Below, in pieces: positions 16,254 to 26,180 of a DNA stretch of 64,000 bases. The translations under genes were made by a program, and so were the position numbers. Positions within the stretch are counted from its first letter, which is position 1. Each line of letters begins with the position of its first letter. Below the pieces are notes generated by a model. It made no database searches and was not told the DNA's origin. It saw only the letters and a program-made list of their open reading frames with translations. This DNA comes from Hyphococcus sp. (lineage in GTDB: Bacteria > Pseudomonadota > Alphaproteobacteria > Caulobacterales > Parvularculaceae), in assembly GCA_028281665.1 (NCBI GenBank), contig JANQJK010000016.1, positions 310,001 to 374,000 on the forward strand, given 5' to 3'.

Positions 16254-19200
16254 ATGGATCGGCGCAGTATCATCGTCTTGGGTGGAGCGGTCGTTTCGGC
16301 GTTCGTGATCGGGCTCATTCTTGGGCGCGCCATCGCGCCGGATTCCGGTTCGACCATCGAGCCGAACAGCCAGGACGTCATCGTATCGACGCCGCGCGGT
16401 CAGGAAGGGAAGCTCGGTCACGCGTTCAGCCGACTGCGCAGCGCCGACGCGGAACGCCCGCAAGCGGAAATCTATGATGGCTTTGCCTTCAAGCGCGTGT
16501 TTCTCGACACTGGTGACGATTTTCCGAAGGCCTGTTTTCAGTTTACCGCCGATCTCGATGCAAGCGGCGGCGCCAACTATGGCGACTTCGTTCGTCTTGA
16601 TCCGGACGTTAAAGGCGCGCTGACCGTTGATGGATCGTCTCTGTGCCTGACCGGGCTTGAGTTTGATAAGGATTACTCTGCGACGTTGCGCGCCGGCCTC
16701 CCTGCGAAAGATGGCGAAACGCTGGAACGCGCCGAGCGCGTTGCGATCGCATTCGGCGATAAGCCGGCCTATGTCGGCTTTGCCGGCGACGGCGTTATCC
16801 TGCCGCGTCTTGAGGCCGATGGAATCGGCATTGAGACGGTCAATGTAGACAAAATCAATATTGAAGTGTGGCGGGTGTCCGACCGATCGCTTGCGCGCAA
16901 GAACATCGTAGAAGGCGATGCGTCGGGCGAGAACCAATACGTCTACGTCTGGGAGCAGAATAACGGCGCCGATATCGGGATAAAGGTTTTCGAGGGTGCG
17001 CTTGAAACCCCGGGCGAGCGCAATGAAACAGCGTCGACCGTGTTCGGTCTTGGCGCCGCGCTTGAGACATTGAAGCCCGGCGCCTATTTCGTCCGTGTAA
17101 CAGACAAATCAGCCGGCGCCGACGAATATCGTGCGGCAAGCGCCTGGCGCTGGATCCTCTTCACGGATATGGCGTTGACGAGTTTTTCGGCCAGCGACGC
17201 CGTCGACATTTTTGTGCGTTCCATTTCCTCGGCGAAGCCGGTGGCCGGCGTTGAGTTGACGCTGGTTGCGCAGAACAATGACGTGCTTGGTAAGGCTGTT
17301 ACGAATGCGGACGGCCGTGCTCGGTTTGATCGCGCGTTGATCAGCGGCGACTATCCGCTGACGCCGAAGATGATCATGGCGAATGGACCGCAGGACGATT
17401 TCGCGGCGCTTGATCTCAGTCGCTCCCCGCTGGATTTGTCTGATCGCGACATCGCCGGGCGGGCTGCCCCGCCGCGCATTGACGGCTATATGTGGTTCGA
17501 TCGCGGCATCTACCGGCCGGGCGAGACCGTGCATGTAACCGGCATGCTGCGCGACAGTAAGGGGCACGCGATCGGCTCGCGCCCGCTTACGGTGACGATA
17601 CGCCGTCCCAACAATACGGTTGCGGAAACCCGCCGCGTTGAGGAATTGCAGGTCGGCGGATTTTCGCTTGATTATGCAGTCCCGGATTCCGCGCCTCGTG
17701 GTCGCTGGAGCGTCGTCGTCAACGCCGATGGCGAAAAAGAGAACGTCGCGTATGAACGGTTTTCAGTTGAGGATTTCGTTCCCCAGCGGCTCGAAGTCGC
17801 AATCGAGATGGACGAGAAAACGCCTGTTCGCCCGGGCGAAACGCGGTCCGTGGCGATCGAAAGCCGATATCTTTATGGCGCGCCGGCAAGCGCCCTGCCG
17901 GTAGAGGCCGAAGCGCGGTTGCGTCTTGACCCCAATCCGTTCCCCGATTTTTCCGGTTACCGCTTCGGTCCCACCGACAAGCGATTCACGGAACGCTTCA
18001 TAAAGCTCCCGAACACGACAACCGACGCGGAAGGTAAGGCTTCAGTTGCACTGAACGCAGACGACGCCGAAAAAGGGTATGGCGCGCCCATGCGCGCTGA
18101 TGTCGTGGTCGGTGTGGTCGAGCCCGGCGGGCGCCCGGTGCGCGAGTCTGCGCGCATTCCAGTGCGCCCGGACGACTTTTATGTGGGCCTGAAGCTGCCT
18201 GACGGGCGTTACAGTTTCGGCGTTGACGATACGGTGGAAATCGGCGCCGTTCTCATCGACTGGCAAGGCCAGGTCGCGGACGGTGAGATTGAGTGGAAAC
18301 TGTATCAACAGGACTATTGGTTTGACTGGTATCGTGACGGCGGACAGTGGAAATGGCGCCGGCAATGGCGCGACATTGTCGTGCTTGAAGGTCGCGCCGC
18401 CACGGGTCGCTTTGCCTTCGCAAAGCTTGTCTCGCAGCGTCTCGATCAGGGATCCTACCGCCTGACGGCGACGCGCGCCGGCGGCAATGAAAAAAGCGAT
18501 ATCAAATTCTATGTGGGCTGGCGGTCCTACGCAGCCGGGGCGCAGTCGCCGGACCAGGCGACGCTCACCTTGCAGAATGAGAAGCTTAGTCCCGGCGCGC
18601 GCGCGCGGCTCGTACTCAACCCGCCCTATGAAGGCGAAGCGATCATCGCCATCGCGACGGACCGCGTCCATCAGGTGCGCCGGATCAAAGTCGATGGCAA
18701 GGCGGAGGAGATTACCATCGAGACCGACCCCAGTTGGGGCGCGGGCTTCTACGTGCTCGCGACGATTGTGACACCGCGCGATCCCGGTGAACGACCGGTT
18801 CCGCGCCGCGCCATGGGTGTCGCCTATGTGCCGTTCGATATGTCATCGCGTAAACTGGAAGTCGCGCTGGACGCGCCGGATGTTTTCCGTCCGCGTCAAA
18901 ACCTCGACCTTCCCGTTACCGTGACGGGCGCGGCGTCCGGCGAGCAGGTGAATCTCACCCTTGCGGCGGTGGACGAAGGCATTCTGCGTTTGACGAAATT
19001 TAAATCGCCCGATCCGGCTAAGCATTACTATGGCAAGAAGCGCCTTGGCGTCGCCATACGCGACGACTACGGACGAATTCTGAACGCCAACCTTGGGGCG
19101 CCGGCGCGGTTTGGCGGCGACCAGCTTGGCGGCGAGGGACTGACCGTCGTGCCGACGAAGTCCGTTGCCCTGTTTTCGGGGCTGGTCACGCTCGACGCTG

Positions 19201-21212
19201 GCGGTAAGACATCCGTTCCAATCGAAATTCCAGACTTCAACGGCGAGCTGCGGCTGATGGCGGTGGCGTGGACCGCTGAAAAAGTCGGCAGTCATGCGGA
19301 GCCGTTGACGGTGCGTGATCCCGTGCCGGCCGAACTCGCCCTGCCGCGGTTTGTGGCGCCGGGCGATGCCGCCACCGCGACGCTATTGATTGATAATGTT
19401 GACGGCGCCGCCGGGGACTATCAGGTCTCGATCACCGGCGACGGCCCCATTGAGCTAAATTCAAACGCCACATACGCACTGGCGAAAGGCCAGAAAGAGA
19501 CGGCGGCGTTTTCGTTCCAGACCGGCGAAGTTGGAATCGGCGCCGTTAATCTCAGCGTTTCGGGGCCGGGCGGTTTCAATGTGTCGCGGTCCTATCCGAT
19601 CCAGTCGCGCACGCCCTATTTCCAGGTAACGGAGGTCAAAACGGAGCCGCTTGATCCAGGAACGAGTTTCGAGGTTTCCGCGGCGGTGCTGGACGGTTTC
19701 GCCCCGGGCTCGTCGGAGGCGGCGGTTTCGTTCTCGCGTACTCGCGGTGTTGAGCCGGGGCCGCTTCTCGATTCCCTTTATCGGTATCCGTGGGGGTGTA
19801 CGGAGCAATTGACGAGTTCGGCGATGCCGCTTCTCTTTGTCGATGTGCTCGGCGGGGAGCTTGACCGCGATCCGGAGCGCGCGGTTCGGCCACGCGTGCA
19901 GAAAACGGTCAACAAGCTTCTTAACCGTCAGGGCCCTGACGGCGCCTTCGGTCTTTGGCGCGTGGGCGACCGATATGCAAACGCATGGCTGGGCCCCTAT
20001 GTCACTGACTTTATCTACCGCGCGAAGGCGGAGGGCTACGGCGTGCCGGACGAAGCCCTGGAGGCCGCTTACGGTTCCTTACAACAGATCGCACGCCTCG
20101 ATCGGTGGTACGCCGCCGGCTACCAGACCCGCGCCGATGAAACGGAAGGGTCTAACGACACGACCGAGCACCTGCGCCGTCGCTCGGCGGCTTACGCCAT
20201 GTATGTGCTGGCGCGTGCCGGCCGCGCAGATCTTTCGGATCTGCGCTATTTTCACGATGCGTTGCTTGGCGATACGCCGAGTCCGTTGGCGCGCGCCCAT
20301 GTCGGCGCGGCGCTCGCCATGATGGGTGACCGCGCCCGCGCGAACAGCGCCTTTGAAAAGGCCTATGAAGCGCTCGGGTGGGACAATCGCGGCGACTATT
20401 ATCAGACGACGCTGAGAGATGCGGCGGGCGTTGTGGCGCTGGCGGCGGAGGCGGGCCAGAAAGAGCGGCTGGAGCCGATCACGGACCGGTTCATCGCGCT
20501 GATGAAGGATCCGAACGCCATGCACACGCAGGAGAAAGCCTATGTGCTGCTTGCGGCCCAGGCGTTGCTGCGGGCGGGCGGAAAGGTCGAGCTTTCGCAA
20601 GACGGTGTCGCGCTCACTGACTTGCCCGCGGCGCCATCGTTTACGCCGACCGCTGACGATTTGGTCGACGGCATTGTCTGGCGCAACGAGGGCGAGGGCC
20701 GGATTTATCGCTCACTGACGGTGTCCGGCGCGCCGTTGTCTGCGCCGCCGGCGGTTGCGCAGGGTTTGGAAATCACAAAACGCCTCGCGACGCGCGACGG
20801 CCGTGCGGTCGACCTCAACGCCGTCCGCCAAAACGACAGGCTTGTTGTCGTGATTTCGGGTAGGGCGCAGAACAACAGGCTGCATCCGGTAATTGTTGCA
20901 GATCTTTTGCCCGCGGGATTTGAAATCGAGACCATCCTCCAACCGGCTGACGCCAACAATGGAGGACAGTCCAGCGGGCCATACAAATGGGCGGGCGCGC
21001 TGTCCCGTCCGAGGGTTGCCGAGGCGCGCGACGACCGCTTTATCGCCGCTGTGGACGTGCGCGGGCGAAACCGTTTCACGCTCGCCTATGTCGTGCGCGC
21101 TGTAACGCCGGGCACGTTTGCTGCGCCGGGAGCGGTGGTAGAAGACATGTATCGGCCGGGCGTTTTTGCGCGCACGGCCAACCAGGAGATCGTCATTGGT
21201 CCGGCGCCGTGA
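16254..21212 (+). CDS. Bacterial alpha-2-macroglobulin (YfhM type)
   Basis: About 1652 residues, the size of E. coli YfhM. An N-terminal membrane anchor (SIIVLGGAVVSAFVIGLILG) has no lipobox Cys, so the protein is probably tethered in the inner membrane facing the periplasm rather than lipidated. Macroglobulin-like domains with MG motifs follow (WFDRGIYRPGETVHVTG, VEDFVPQRLEV), then the thioester motif CTEQ at Cys1182 in YPWGCTEQLTS, and the alpha-helical thioester domain. It traps attacking proteases by covalent capture. GGAGGAGG precedes the ATG at 16254. Its stop overlaps the PBP1C start (GTGA), the classic coupling of these two genes: one guards the wall-repair enzyme or the periplasm after damage. 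Confidence 0.94.
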   Translation: MDRRSIIVLGGAVVSAFVIGLILGRAIAPDSGSTIEPNSQDVIVSTPRGQEGKLGHAFSRLRSADAERPQAEIYDGFAFKRVFLDTGDDFPKACFQFTADLDASGGANYGDFVRLDPDVKGALTVDGSSLCLTGLEFDKDYSATLRAGLPAKDGETLERAERVAIAFGDKPAYVGFAGDGVILPRLEADGIGIETVNVDKINIEVWRVSDRSLARKNIVEGDASGENQYVYVWEQNNGADIGIKVFEGALETPGERNETASTVFGLGAALETLKPGAYFVRVTDKSAGADEYRAASAWRWILFTDMALTSFSASDAVDIFVRSISSAKPVAGVELTLVAQNNDVLGKAVTNADGRARFDRALISGDYPLTPKMIMANGPQDDFAALDLSRSPLDLSDRDIAGRAAPPRIDGYMWFDRGIYRPGETVHVTGMLRDSKGHAIGSRPLTVTIRRPNNTVAETRRVEELQVGGFSLDYAVPDSAPRGRWSVVVNADGEKENVAYERFSVEDFVPQRLEVAIEMDEKTPVRPGETRSVAIESRYLYGAPASALPVEAEARLRLDPNPFPDFSGYRFGPTDKRFTERFIKLPNTTTDAEGKASVALNADDAEKGYGAPMRADVVVGVVEPGGRPVRESARIPVRPDDFYVGLKLPDGRYSFGVDDTVEIGAVLIDWQGQVADGEIEWKLYQQDYWFDWYRDGGQWKWRRQWRDIVVLEGRAATGRFAFAKLVSQRLDQGSYRLTATRAGGNEKSDIKFYVGWRSYAAGAQSPDQATLTLQNEKLSPGARARLVLNPPYEGEAIIAIATDRVHQVRRIKVDGKAEEITIETDPSWGAGFYVLATIVTPRDPGERPVPRRAMGVAYVPFDMSSRKLEVALDAPDVFRPRQNLDLPVTVTGAASGEQVNLTLAAVDEGILRLTKFKSPDPAKHYYGKKRLGVAIRDDYGRILNANLGAPARFGGDQLGGEGLTVVPTKSVALFSGLVTLDAGGKTSVPIEIPDFNGELRLMAVAWTAEKVGSHAEPLTVRDPVPAELALPRFVAPGDAATATLLIDNVDGAAGDYQVSITGDGPIELNSNATYALAKGQKETAAFSFQTGEVGIGAVNLSVSGPGGFNVSRSYPIQSRTPYFQVTEVKTEPLDPGTSFEVSAAVLDGFAPGSSEAAVSFSRTRGVEPGPLLDSLYRYPWGCTEQLTSSAMPLLFVDVLGGELDRDPERAVRPRVQKTVNKLLNRQGPDGAFGLWRVGDRYANAWLGPYVTDFIYRAKAEGYGVPDEALEAAYGSLQQIARLDRWYAAGYQTRADETEGSNDTTEHLRRRSAAYAMYVLARAGRADLSDLRYFHDALLGDTPSPLARAHVGAALAMMGDRARANSAFEKAYEALGWDNRGDYYQTTLRDAAGVVALAAEAGQKERLEPITDRFIALMKDPNAMHTQEKAYVLLAAQALLRAGGKVELSQDGVALTDLPAAPSFTPTADDLVDGIVWRNEGEGRIYRSLTVSGAPLSAPPAVAQGLEITKRLATRDGRAVDLNAVRQNDRLVVVISGRAQNNRLHPVIVADLLPAGFEIETILQPADANNGGQSSGPYKWAGALSRPRVAEARDDRFIAAVDVRGRNRFTLAYVVRAVTPGTFAAPGAVVEDMYRPGVFARTANQEIVIGPAP

Positions 21213-23266
21213 AGATAGGGCGCTCATTACAAAAGCTGACAATCGGCGTCGTCGCGGCTTGCGTCGCCGCTTTATGCGTCGACATCTTGTTACCGCCGCC
21301 GCTTGAAAAAGCGGAAGCCCTGTCGCCGCTTGCCGTCGATCGGAACGGCGAATGGTTGCATGCTTTTTCGACACCGGAAGGCAGATGGCGCTTCGCCGCT
21401 GACCTCGACCATATTGACCCGGTATTCGTCGAGCGCCTGATTGCAGTTGAAGACAAGCGCTTTTTCTCGCATCCGGGCGTTGATCCGATCGCGGTCGTTC
21501 GCGCCGCTACGACGTCGGCGCGTGCCGGGCGTATTGTCTCCGGGGCCTCCACGATCACCATGCAAACTGCGCGACTGCTCGAGCCGCGTCCGCGCCATAT
21601 CGGGTCGAAGATCATCGAGGTGTTGCGTGCCCTCCAAATCGAGCGGCGTTTGTCGAAGCGCGAGGTTTTGGAGCTGTATCTGACGCTTGCGCCCTACGGC
21701 GGCAACCTTGAGGGGGTGCGTGCAGCAAGTCTTTCTTATTACGGGAAAGAACCGGTGCGACTGACTGATGCCGAGCAGGCGCTCCTGATCGCATTGCCCC
21801 AGGCGCCCGAATCCCGCCGTCCGGATCTGCGGTTCGATAACGCAAAGAATGCGCGCACCGAGATGTTGCAAAAACTTGCCGCGATCGGTGCGCTGGACGA
21901 TTTGCGCGCAGCGGAAGCAGACGAAGCGCGCATGCCGAACGCACGCCAATCATTCCCGCGCCTTGGCTATCATGCCGCATCGCGGCTTGCGGCAAACCGG
22001 AAAACCATCCGCACCACTATTGATGCTACGCTTCAGGCAAGAGCTGAGGTGCTTGTATCGCGTTATGCGTCGTCCTTCGATGACGGGGCGACGGCCTCCC
22101 TTCTGATCATCGACAACGATACGAATGAAGTGCGCGCGAGTATCGGGTCTTCGGGCCTCGATGCGCCGGGCGGTTGGATCGACCTGACCGCTGCAACGCG
22201 TTCACCGGGGTCGACGCTGAAACCCTTCATCTACGCTTTGGCGTTTGACGACGGGCGTCTGGCGCCATCGACTATTGTCGATGACATGCCGCGCGCTTTT
22301 GGAGATTATTCGCCGGAAAATTTTGACCGGTCGTTTCGCGGCGAAGTTCGGGCCAAGGAGGCGTTGCAGCATTCACTGAACTTGCCCGCGGTCGCCGCCT
22401 TGAGCGCTATCGGCGTTGACCGTTTCCTTGCGTCGGTCAGTGCGGCGGGTGTTGACGTCAAGACAACGCAAGCGGCTGAGGCTCGGCCGGGCCTCGCTGT
22501 TGCGCTGGGCGGCGCCGGCGTCACGGGCCATGATCTTGGACGCCTTTATTCGGGACTGGCCAATGACGGCCTTGCCCGCCCTCTGGTCTGGCGGGATGGC
22601 GATGCGCAAACCAGAACGCACAGACTTTTCAGTGCGCCCGCGGCGCAGAGCATTAATGCGATACTCGCCGAGTCGCCGGCGCTGGAAGGGCGGGCGCCAG
22701 CGGATTTGTCGAAGGGTGCGGCGCGGATCGCGTTCAAGACCGGCACATCATACGGCTACTGCGATGCCTGGGCGGCGGGTCATAACGGCAATGCGAGCGA
22801 CGGAGGATTCACGATCATTGCCTGGGTTGGACGGGCCGATGGCGCGCCGCGCCCGGATCAGACAGGTCGCAAGGCTGCGGCGCCATTGCTGTTCGATGCA
22901 TTTGATCTTGTTGCTGAGGTATTCGGTGTCGGGTCTGGCGTCGACGAGCTGGTTGACGACGACGCGGCGCCGGCGATTGCGCGGTTAAACGCAGCGCCGT
23001 CTGAGGCGCCGCCAACCATCGTTTTTCCCCGCGAAGGCATTGAACTTTTTATTGATGACGCCTCTCGCGGGTTTTCGCTGGCCGCGCGCGGCGGGGCAGG
23101 CGAGTATCGCTGGTACGCCGATGGAGCGGCCATTGATACGGAGGACGGTCGCGCAATCTGGTCGCCGGCGGCGCCGGGGTTTTATGATGTGACCGTTGTC
23201 GACGGCGCCGGACGGTCCGCCAGTTCGAAAGTGCGTGTGCGCGCGATCGATGCGAGACCCGGATGA
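21209..23266 (+). CDS. pbpC: Penicillin-binding protein 1C
   Basis: About 685 residues with a GTG start inside the stop of the macroglobulin gene. An N-terminal membrane helix is followed by the GT51 glycosyltransferase domain (AVEDKRFFSHPGVDP, GASTITMQTARLL), then the transpeptidase domain with nucleophile Ser335 (SPGSTLKP), SLN in the HSLNLPAV segment and KTGTS at Lys510, and a C-terminal BiPBP_C domain (SRGFSLAARGG, RWYADG). It polymerises and can cross-link peptidoglycan. Coupling to alpha-2-macroglobulin suggests a role in repair after envelope attack. Confidence 0.95.
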   Translation: MKIGRSLQKLTIGVVAACVAALCVDILLPPPLEKAEALSPLAVDRNGEWLHAFSTPEGRWRFAADLDHIDPVFVERLIAVEDKRFFSHPGVDPIAVVRAATTSARAGRIVSGASTITMQTARLLEPRPRHIGSKIIEVLRALQIERRLSKREVLELYLTLAPYGGNLEGVRAASLSYYGKEPVRLTDAEQALLIALPQAPESRRPDLRFDNAKNARTEMLQKLAAIGALDDLRAAEADEARMPNARQSFPRLGYHAASRLAANRKTIRTTIDATLQARAEVLVSRYASSFDDGATASLLIIDNDTNEVRASIGSSGLDAPGGWIDLTAATRSPGSTLKPFIYALAFDDGRLAPSTIVDDMPRAFGDYSPENFDRSFRGEVRAKEALQHSLNLPAVAALSAIGVDRFLASVSAAGVDVKTTQAAEARPGLAVALGGAGVTGHDLGRLYSGLANDGLARPLVWRDGDAQTRTHRLFSAPAAQSINAILAESPALEGRAPADLSKGAARIAFKTGTSYGYCDAWAAGHNGNASDGGFTIIAWVGRADGAPRPDQTGRKAAAPLLFDAFDLVAEVFGVGSGVDELVDDDAAPAIARLNAAPSEAPPTIVFPREGIELFIDDASRGFSLAARGGAGEYRWYADGAAIDTEDGRAIWSPAAPGFYDVTVVDGAGRSASSKVRVRAIDARPG

Positions 23267-24009
23267 AACGGCGTATCTTTCTGACCGGTGCGCTTTCGGC
23301 AACTGTCTTCCCGGCCACGGCTTCTGAAGAGATCGATAATGCTGAGGCGATCGCGGGCGATCGGTTTCGCGCCGGCGACGAAGAACTCCATTTGACCGAT
23401 ATCGTTGCGCCGTCCGAATACGATCTGCATCGAGATGCGCAGCCTTTTTTCTACGAAGCGAAAACTGCGCTCAGGGATCTCCTGACCGGCGCCCGCCTGG
23501 ACGTCGTTGACAGCGGCGAACAAAACCGCTGGGGCGCGCGGCTCGTTTCGGCGCGCCTTTCGGGCGATGCGCTGACGCTTCAGGAGCGGCTTGTTGCCGC
23601 CGGCGCGGCTCGGGTCGACCCGAAGACCGACGATCATAACCTGATCGACAGATTGCTCGCCTTTGAGCGCGAAGCGCGGCGCAACCGGACTGGGCTTTGG
23701 GCGCTCAGGGCTTACCGCGTATTCGATGCGGCGAGCGCCGATGGCGCCATTGGAGGCTTTCACCTCGTCGAAGGCGTTGTGCAGTCGGCTCGCGGCGCAC
23801 GCGGGCGGGTTTATCTGAATTTCGGCGCCGACTATCGCGAGGACTTTACGGCGTCAACGCCGTCGCGCCGCGCCAGAAAGTGGGCGCGCGCGGGGACCAG
23901 TCTTGAGGCGCTGAAAGACGCGCGCATCCGCGTGCGTGGTTTCGTTGAGGAGATAAACGGGCCGTCCATAGAGATCGGTCACATCAAGGCGATCGAACGT
24001 CTCGATTAA
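23263..24009 (+). CDS. Exported SNase-like (thermonuclease-fold) protein
   Basis: A 248-residue protein with a leader (MKRRIFLTGALSATVFPATA) and a staphylococcal-nuclease-like OB fold (LHLTDIVAPSE, ARLDVVDSGEQNRWGARLVSARL, LQERLVAAGAARV), then about 80 residues with a second strand-rich segment. The usual DGDT and RLxGIDxPE are changed (AGDRF; HLTDIVAPS), so the Ca-binding and catalytic acidic residues look mostly lost; an Arg remains in NRWGARLV. It overlaps pbpC by four bases (ATGA), which makes it the third coupled gene of this envelope operon. Nuclease activity is doubtful; a binding role is as likely. Confidence 0.75.
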   Translation: MKRRIFLTGALSATVFPATASEEIDNAEAIAGDRFRAGDEELHLTDIVAPSEYDLHRDAQPFFYEAKTALRDLLTGARLDVVDSGEQNRWGARLVSARLSGDALTLQERLVAAGAARVDPKTDDHNLIDRLLAFEREARRNRTGLWALRAYRVFDAASADGAIGGFHLVEGVVQSARGARGRVYLNFGADYREDFTASTPSRRARKWARAGTSLEALKDARIRVRGFVEEINGPSIEIGHIKAIERLD

Positions 24010-24992
24010 ACGGCCTTTTTCTGCTTCAGCGAGGCGTCGAGTTCCTCGATCGCTTTTTCGAGCCCGAACTTGCGCACGGCGGCGACTTCGCGCGCCATCC
24101 TGTCCAGGGCCGCCTCAAAGAGCTGGCGTTCCGAATAGCTTTGTTCGGGCTGTTCCTCGGAACGATACAGATCACGCACGACTTCAGCCACGAGTTTGAT
24201 GTCGCCCGAGTTGATCTTGGCGTCGTATTCCTGCGCGCGACGGCTCCACATCGTTCGCTTGATCCTTGCGCGCCCCTTTAACAGCTCGACCGCATTCTTG
24301 ATCGATTTCTCATCGGACAGCGCCCGCATGCCCGCCGCCTTTGCTTTACCGGTGGGCACGCGCAACCGCATTTTCTCCTGATCAAAATTGATCACAAAGA
24401 GTTCGATCGTGATGCCGGCGACTTCCTGTTTTTCGAGCGCGACGATCTTGCCAACGCCGTGCGCCGGATAAACGATCTGGTCGTTGACTTTGAAATCGAG
24501 TTTCGCTGCGCCGGACGCCTCCTTGTCGATGGACGCTTTTGCGTCCGCCTGCGGCGCCTCGCGCACCGGCGACTGAGACGGCACCGGAATGGACGCAGCG
24601 AGGGATGTCTTCCGCGGCGCCTGGCCGACCCGCAGTTTGACCTTTTTCGCCGGCTTTGGCGCGGCCGCCTTGGCGGCGACTTTTTTCGCAGGCGCCTTCT
24701 TCGCGGGTGCTTTCTTCGCCGCTGTTTTCTTGGCAGGCGCCTTCTTTGCGGCGGCCTTCTTCGCCGGGGCTTTTTTGGCAGGCGCTTTCTTCTTCGCCGC
24801 CGTTTTCTTCGCTGGAGCAGCCTTGGCCGCCTTTTTCGCCGGGGCTTTTTTCGCGGCGGTTTTCTTGGCAGGCGCTTTTTTTGCCGCGGTCTTTTTCGCG
24901 GGGGCCTTCTTTTTTGCGGTCGTTTTCGCGGCGGTTTTCTTTTTCGCTGCCGCTTTGGTGGATTTTGCTGTGGTCTTCTTCTTGGTCGCCAT
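24006..24992 (-). CDS. carD: CarD-family transcription regulator with histone-H1-like N-terminal tail
   Basis: About 328 residues. Residues 1-120 are a run of Lys-Ala-Pro repeats (AAKKAPAKK units) like the tail of histone H1 or AlgP; after a short linker, the CarD domain begins near 166 (FKVNDQIVYPAHGVGKIV) and runs to the C-terminus (RMAREVAAVRKFGLEKA). CarD/CdnL proteins bind the RNA polymerase beta subunit and stabilise open complexes at rRNA and growth promoters. The ATG at 24992 fits MATKKK and a GGAAAG; the frame is open 93 bases further upstream. Its stop overlaps the convergent SNase-like stop. The tail should bind DNA non-specifically. Confidence 0.92.
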   Translation of the reverse strand: MATKKKTTAKSTKAAAKKKTAAKTTAKKKAPAKKTAAKKAPAKKTAAKKAPAKKAAKAAPAKKTAAKKKAPAKKAPAKKAAAKKAPAKKTAAKKAPAKKAPAKKVAAKAAAPKPAKKVKLRVGQAPRKTSLAASIPVPSQSPVREAPQADAKASIDKEASGAAKLDFKVNDQIVYPAHGVGKIVALEKQEVAGITIELFVINFDQEKMRLRVPTGKAKAAGMRALSDEKSIKNAVELLKGRARIKRTMWSRRAQEYDAKINSGDIKLVAEVVRDLYRSEEQPEQSYSERQLFEAALDRMAREVAAVRKFGLEKAIEELDASLKQKKAV

Positions 24993-25110
24993 TCTTTGTC
25001 TTTCCAACGGATCGTCGCGCATCGGCGAGCATGAAGCCCTGAGCGCGAGCCTTGATTTTTTTGGACGGTTGAGTCGCTCTCGCACGCCGCGACGAATGCG
25101 CTTCGCCTGT

Positions 25111-25125
25111 TTGCCTGTCAGGCAA
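25111..25125. repeat. Perfect 7-1-7 inverted repeat between fdxA and carD
   Basis: TTGCCTG-T-CAGGCAA lies about 120 bases upstream of the carD start and 160 downstream of the fdxA stop, next to an AT-rich TATTTAAT. No T-run follows in the minus direction, so an operator or promoter element for carD fits better than a terminator. Nothing else is recognisable in 24993-25286. Confidence 0.3.
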
Positions 25126-25286
25126 CTTCATATTTAATTTCAAAGGGTTGGCGCTTATCCTCAATGCAGTGGCGGAACACGCCCTGACGCCGGTACAACC
25201 GTCATTCAGCTATCAGAATAGCATAAAATTGCGGCATTTTCCACGGCCGCGAGATGCGACGGATCGGCGGCGCTTCAGGCGAGGCG

Positions 25287-25625
25287 TCAGGACCCTTCGC
25301 CGGGCTTGTCGGAGAAGTATTTGTCGTACTTGCCCTCTTCTTCCGCCAGCTTGTCCGCATCGGGCAGGGGATCGAGTTTTTGCGTGATATTTGGCCACGC
25401 GGCGGCGAACTTGGTGTTCAGCTCAAGCCATTTCTCGGCTTCGGGCTCCGTATCGGGGATAATGGCCTCGGCCGGGCATTCGGGCTCACATACGCCGCAG
25501 TCGATGCATTCGTCCGGATGGATGACAAGCATGTTTTCGCCCTCATAAAAGCAATCCACCGGACAGACTTCCACGCAGTCCGTATATTTGCATTTGATGC
25601 AGGCTTCTGTGACGACATAAGTCAT
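25287..25625 (-). CDS. fdxA: 7Fe ferredoxin (FdxA type)
   Basis: A 112-residue electron carrier. The N-terminal half has the two cluster-binding Cys sets: [17 protein letters not shown] (3Fe-4S type, C-x7-C region) and [12 protein letters not shown] (4Fe-4S), followed by an acidic tail ([12 protein letters not shown]) typical of the alphaproteobacterial FdxA group. It sits in the same run as the helicase, S4 and carD genes, a gene order conserved in alphaproteobacteria. Its redox partner is not evident. Confidence 0.95.
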   Translation of the reverse strand: MTYVVTEACIKCKYTDCVEVCPVDCFYEGENMLVIHPDECIDCGVCEPECPAEAIIPDTEPEAEKWLELNTKFAAAWPNITQKLDPLPDADKLAEEEGKYDKYFSDKPGEGS

Positions 25626-25709
25626 GGCGAATACTGGCTCCTTGCCCCTCAGCTTTCTTTCTTTACCCGCTCCGGGCCCCGACGCAACATTGTTGATGGT
25701 CAGAAATCC

Positions 25710-26156
25710 TCAACGCTGTTCGAGACGCGCTGCGACTCTGGCGCGCGCGGCGCCGCTTTCCCTGTCCTCCAGATAGATGAGGCCGCAGATGCGGCGGATC
25801 AGGGCGTCTTCATACGGATCGCGGATCGCATCAGAGAGCGCGATCTCCCAGAGCTGTTCGACGAAGGCGACTTTTTCCTCCGGATTCAACTGCTTCGCTA
25901 CGCGGGTGAACCGTTGTATATCGAGCGCGTCTTGCTGCGCGGTTTCTCCATCGGCGCGCAAGGCCTCAGCGTCGTTTATGGAAAGGTCGAATGTTGCGGC
26001 GAGAGCGCCGTCTATCAGCGACTTCTCGCTCTCTTCGTAGTGATCGTCCGCGCGCGCGGCTTCAACGAGCAAAGCCGCGACGGCAAGGCGTATATCGCTT
26101 TCCTGCGATACGCCGTCGTCCTCCGTTTTGTTTCGCGAAAACAATTTTTCGAACAT
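25710..26156 (-). CDS. TerB-like helical protein
   Basis: A 148-residue all-helical protein of the TerB/tellurite-resistance-like fold: an N-terminal MFEKLFSRNK, then ALLVEAARADDHYEESEKSLI and LWEIALSDAIRDPYEDALIRRICGLI, each an acidic metal-binding-type helix pair. TerB domains are thought to be metal-sensing membrane-associated modules. No other ter genes are near, so a tellurite role is not implied. It lies between the S4 gene and fdxA. Confidence 0.85.
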   Translation of the reverse strand: MFEKLFSRNKTEDDGVSQESDIRLAVAALLVEAARADDHYEESEKSLIDGALAATFDLSINDAEALRADGETAQQDALDIQRFTRVAKQLNPEEKVAFVEQLWEIALSDAIRDPYEDALIRRICGLIYLEDRESGAARARVAARLEQR

Positions 26157-26180
26157 AGTGATATCGCCTCAGATTATCAT

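Noticed and set aside
24589-25137. Plus-strand frame with Phe-Phe-Ala-Gly-Ala repeats that looks like a membrane protein
   Set aside because: It is the reverse-complement reading of the AKKAP repeat tail of the CarD gene.
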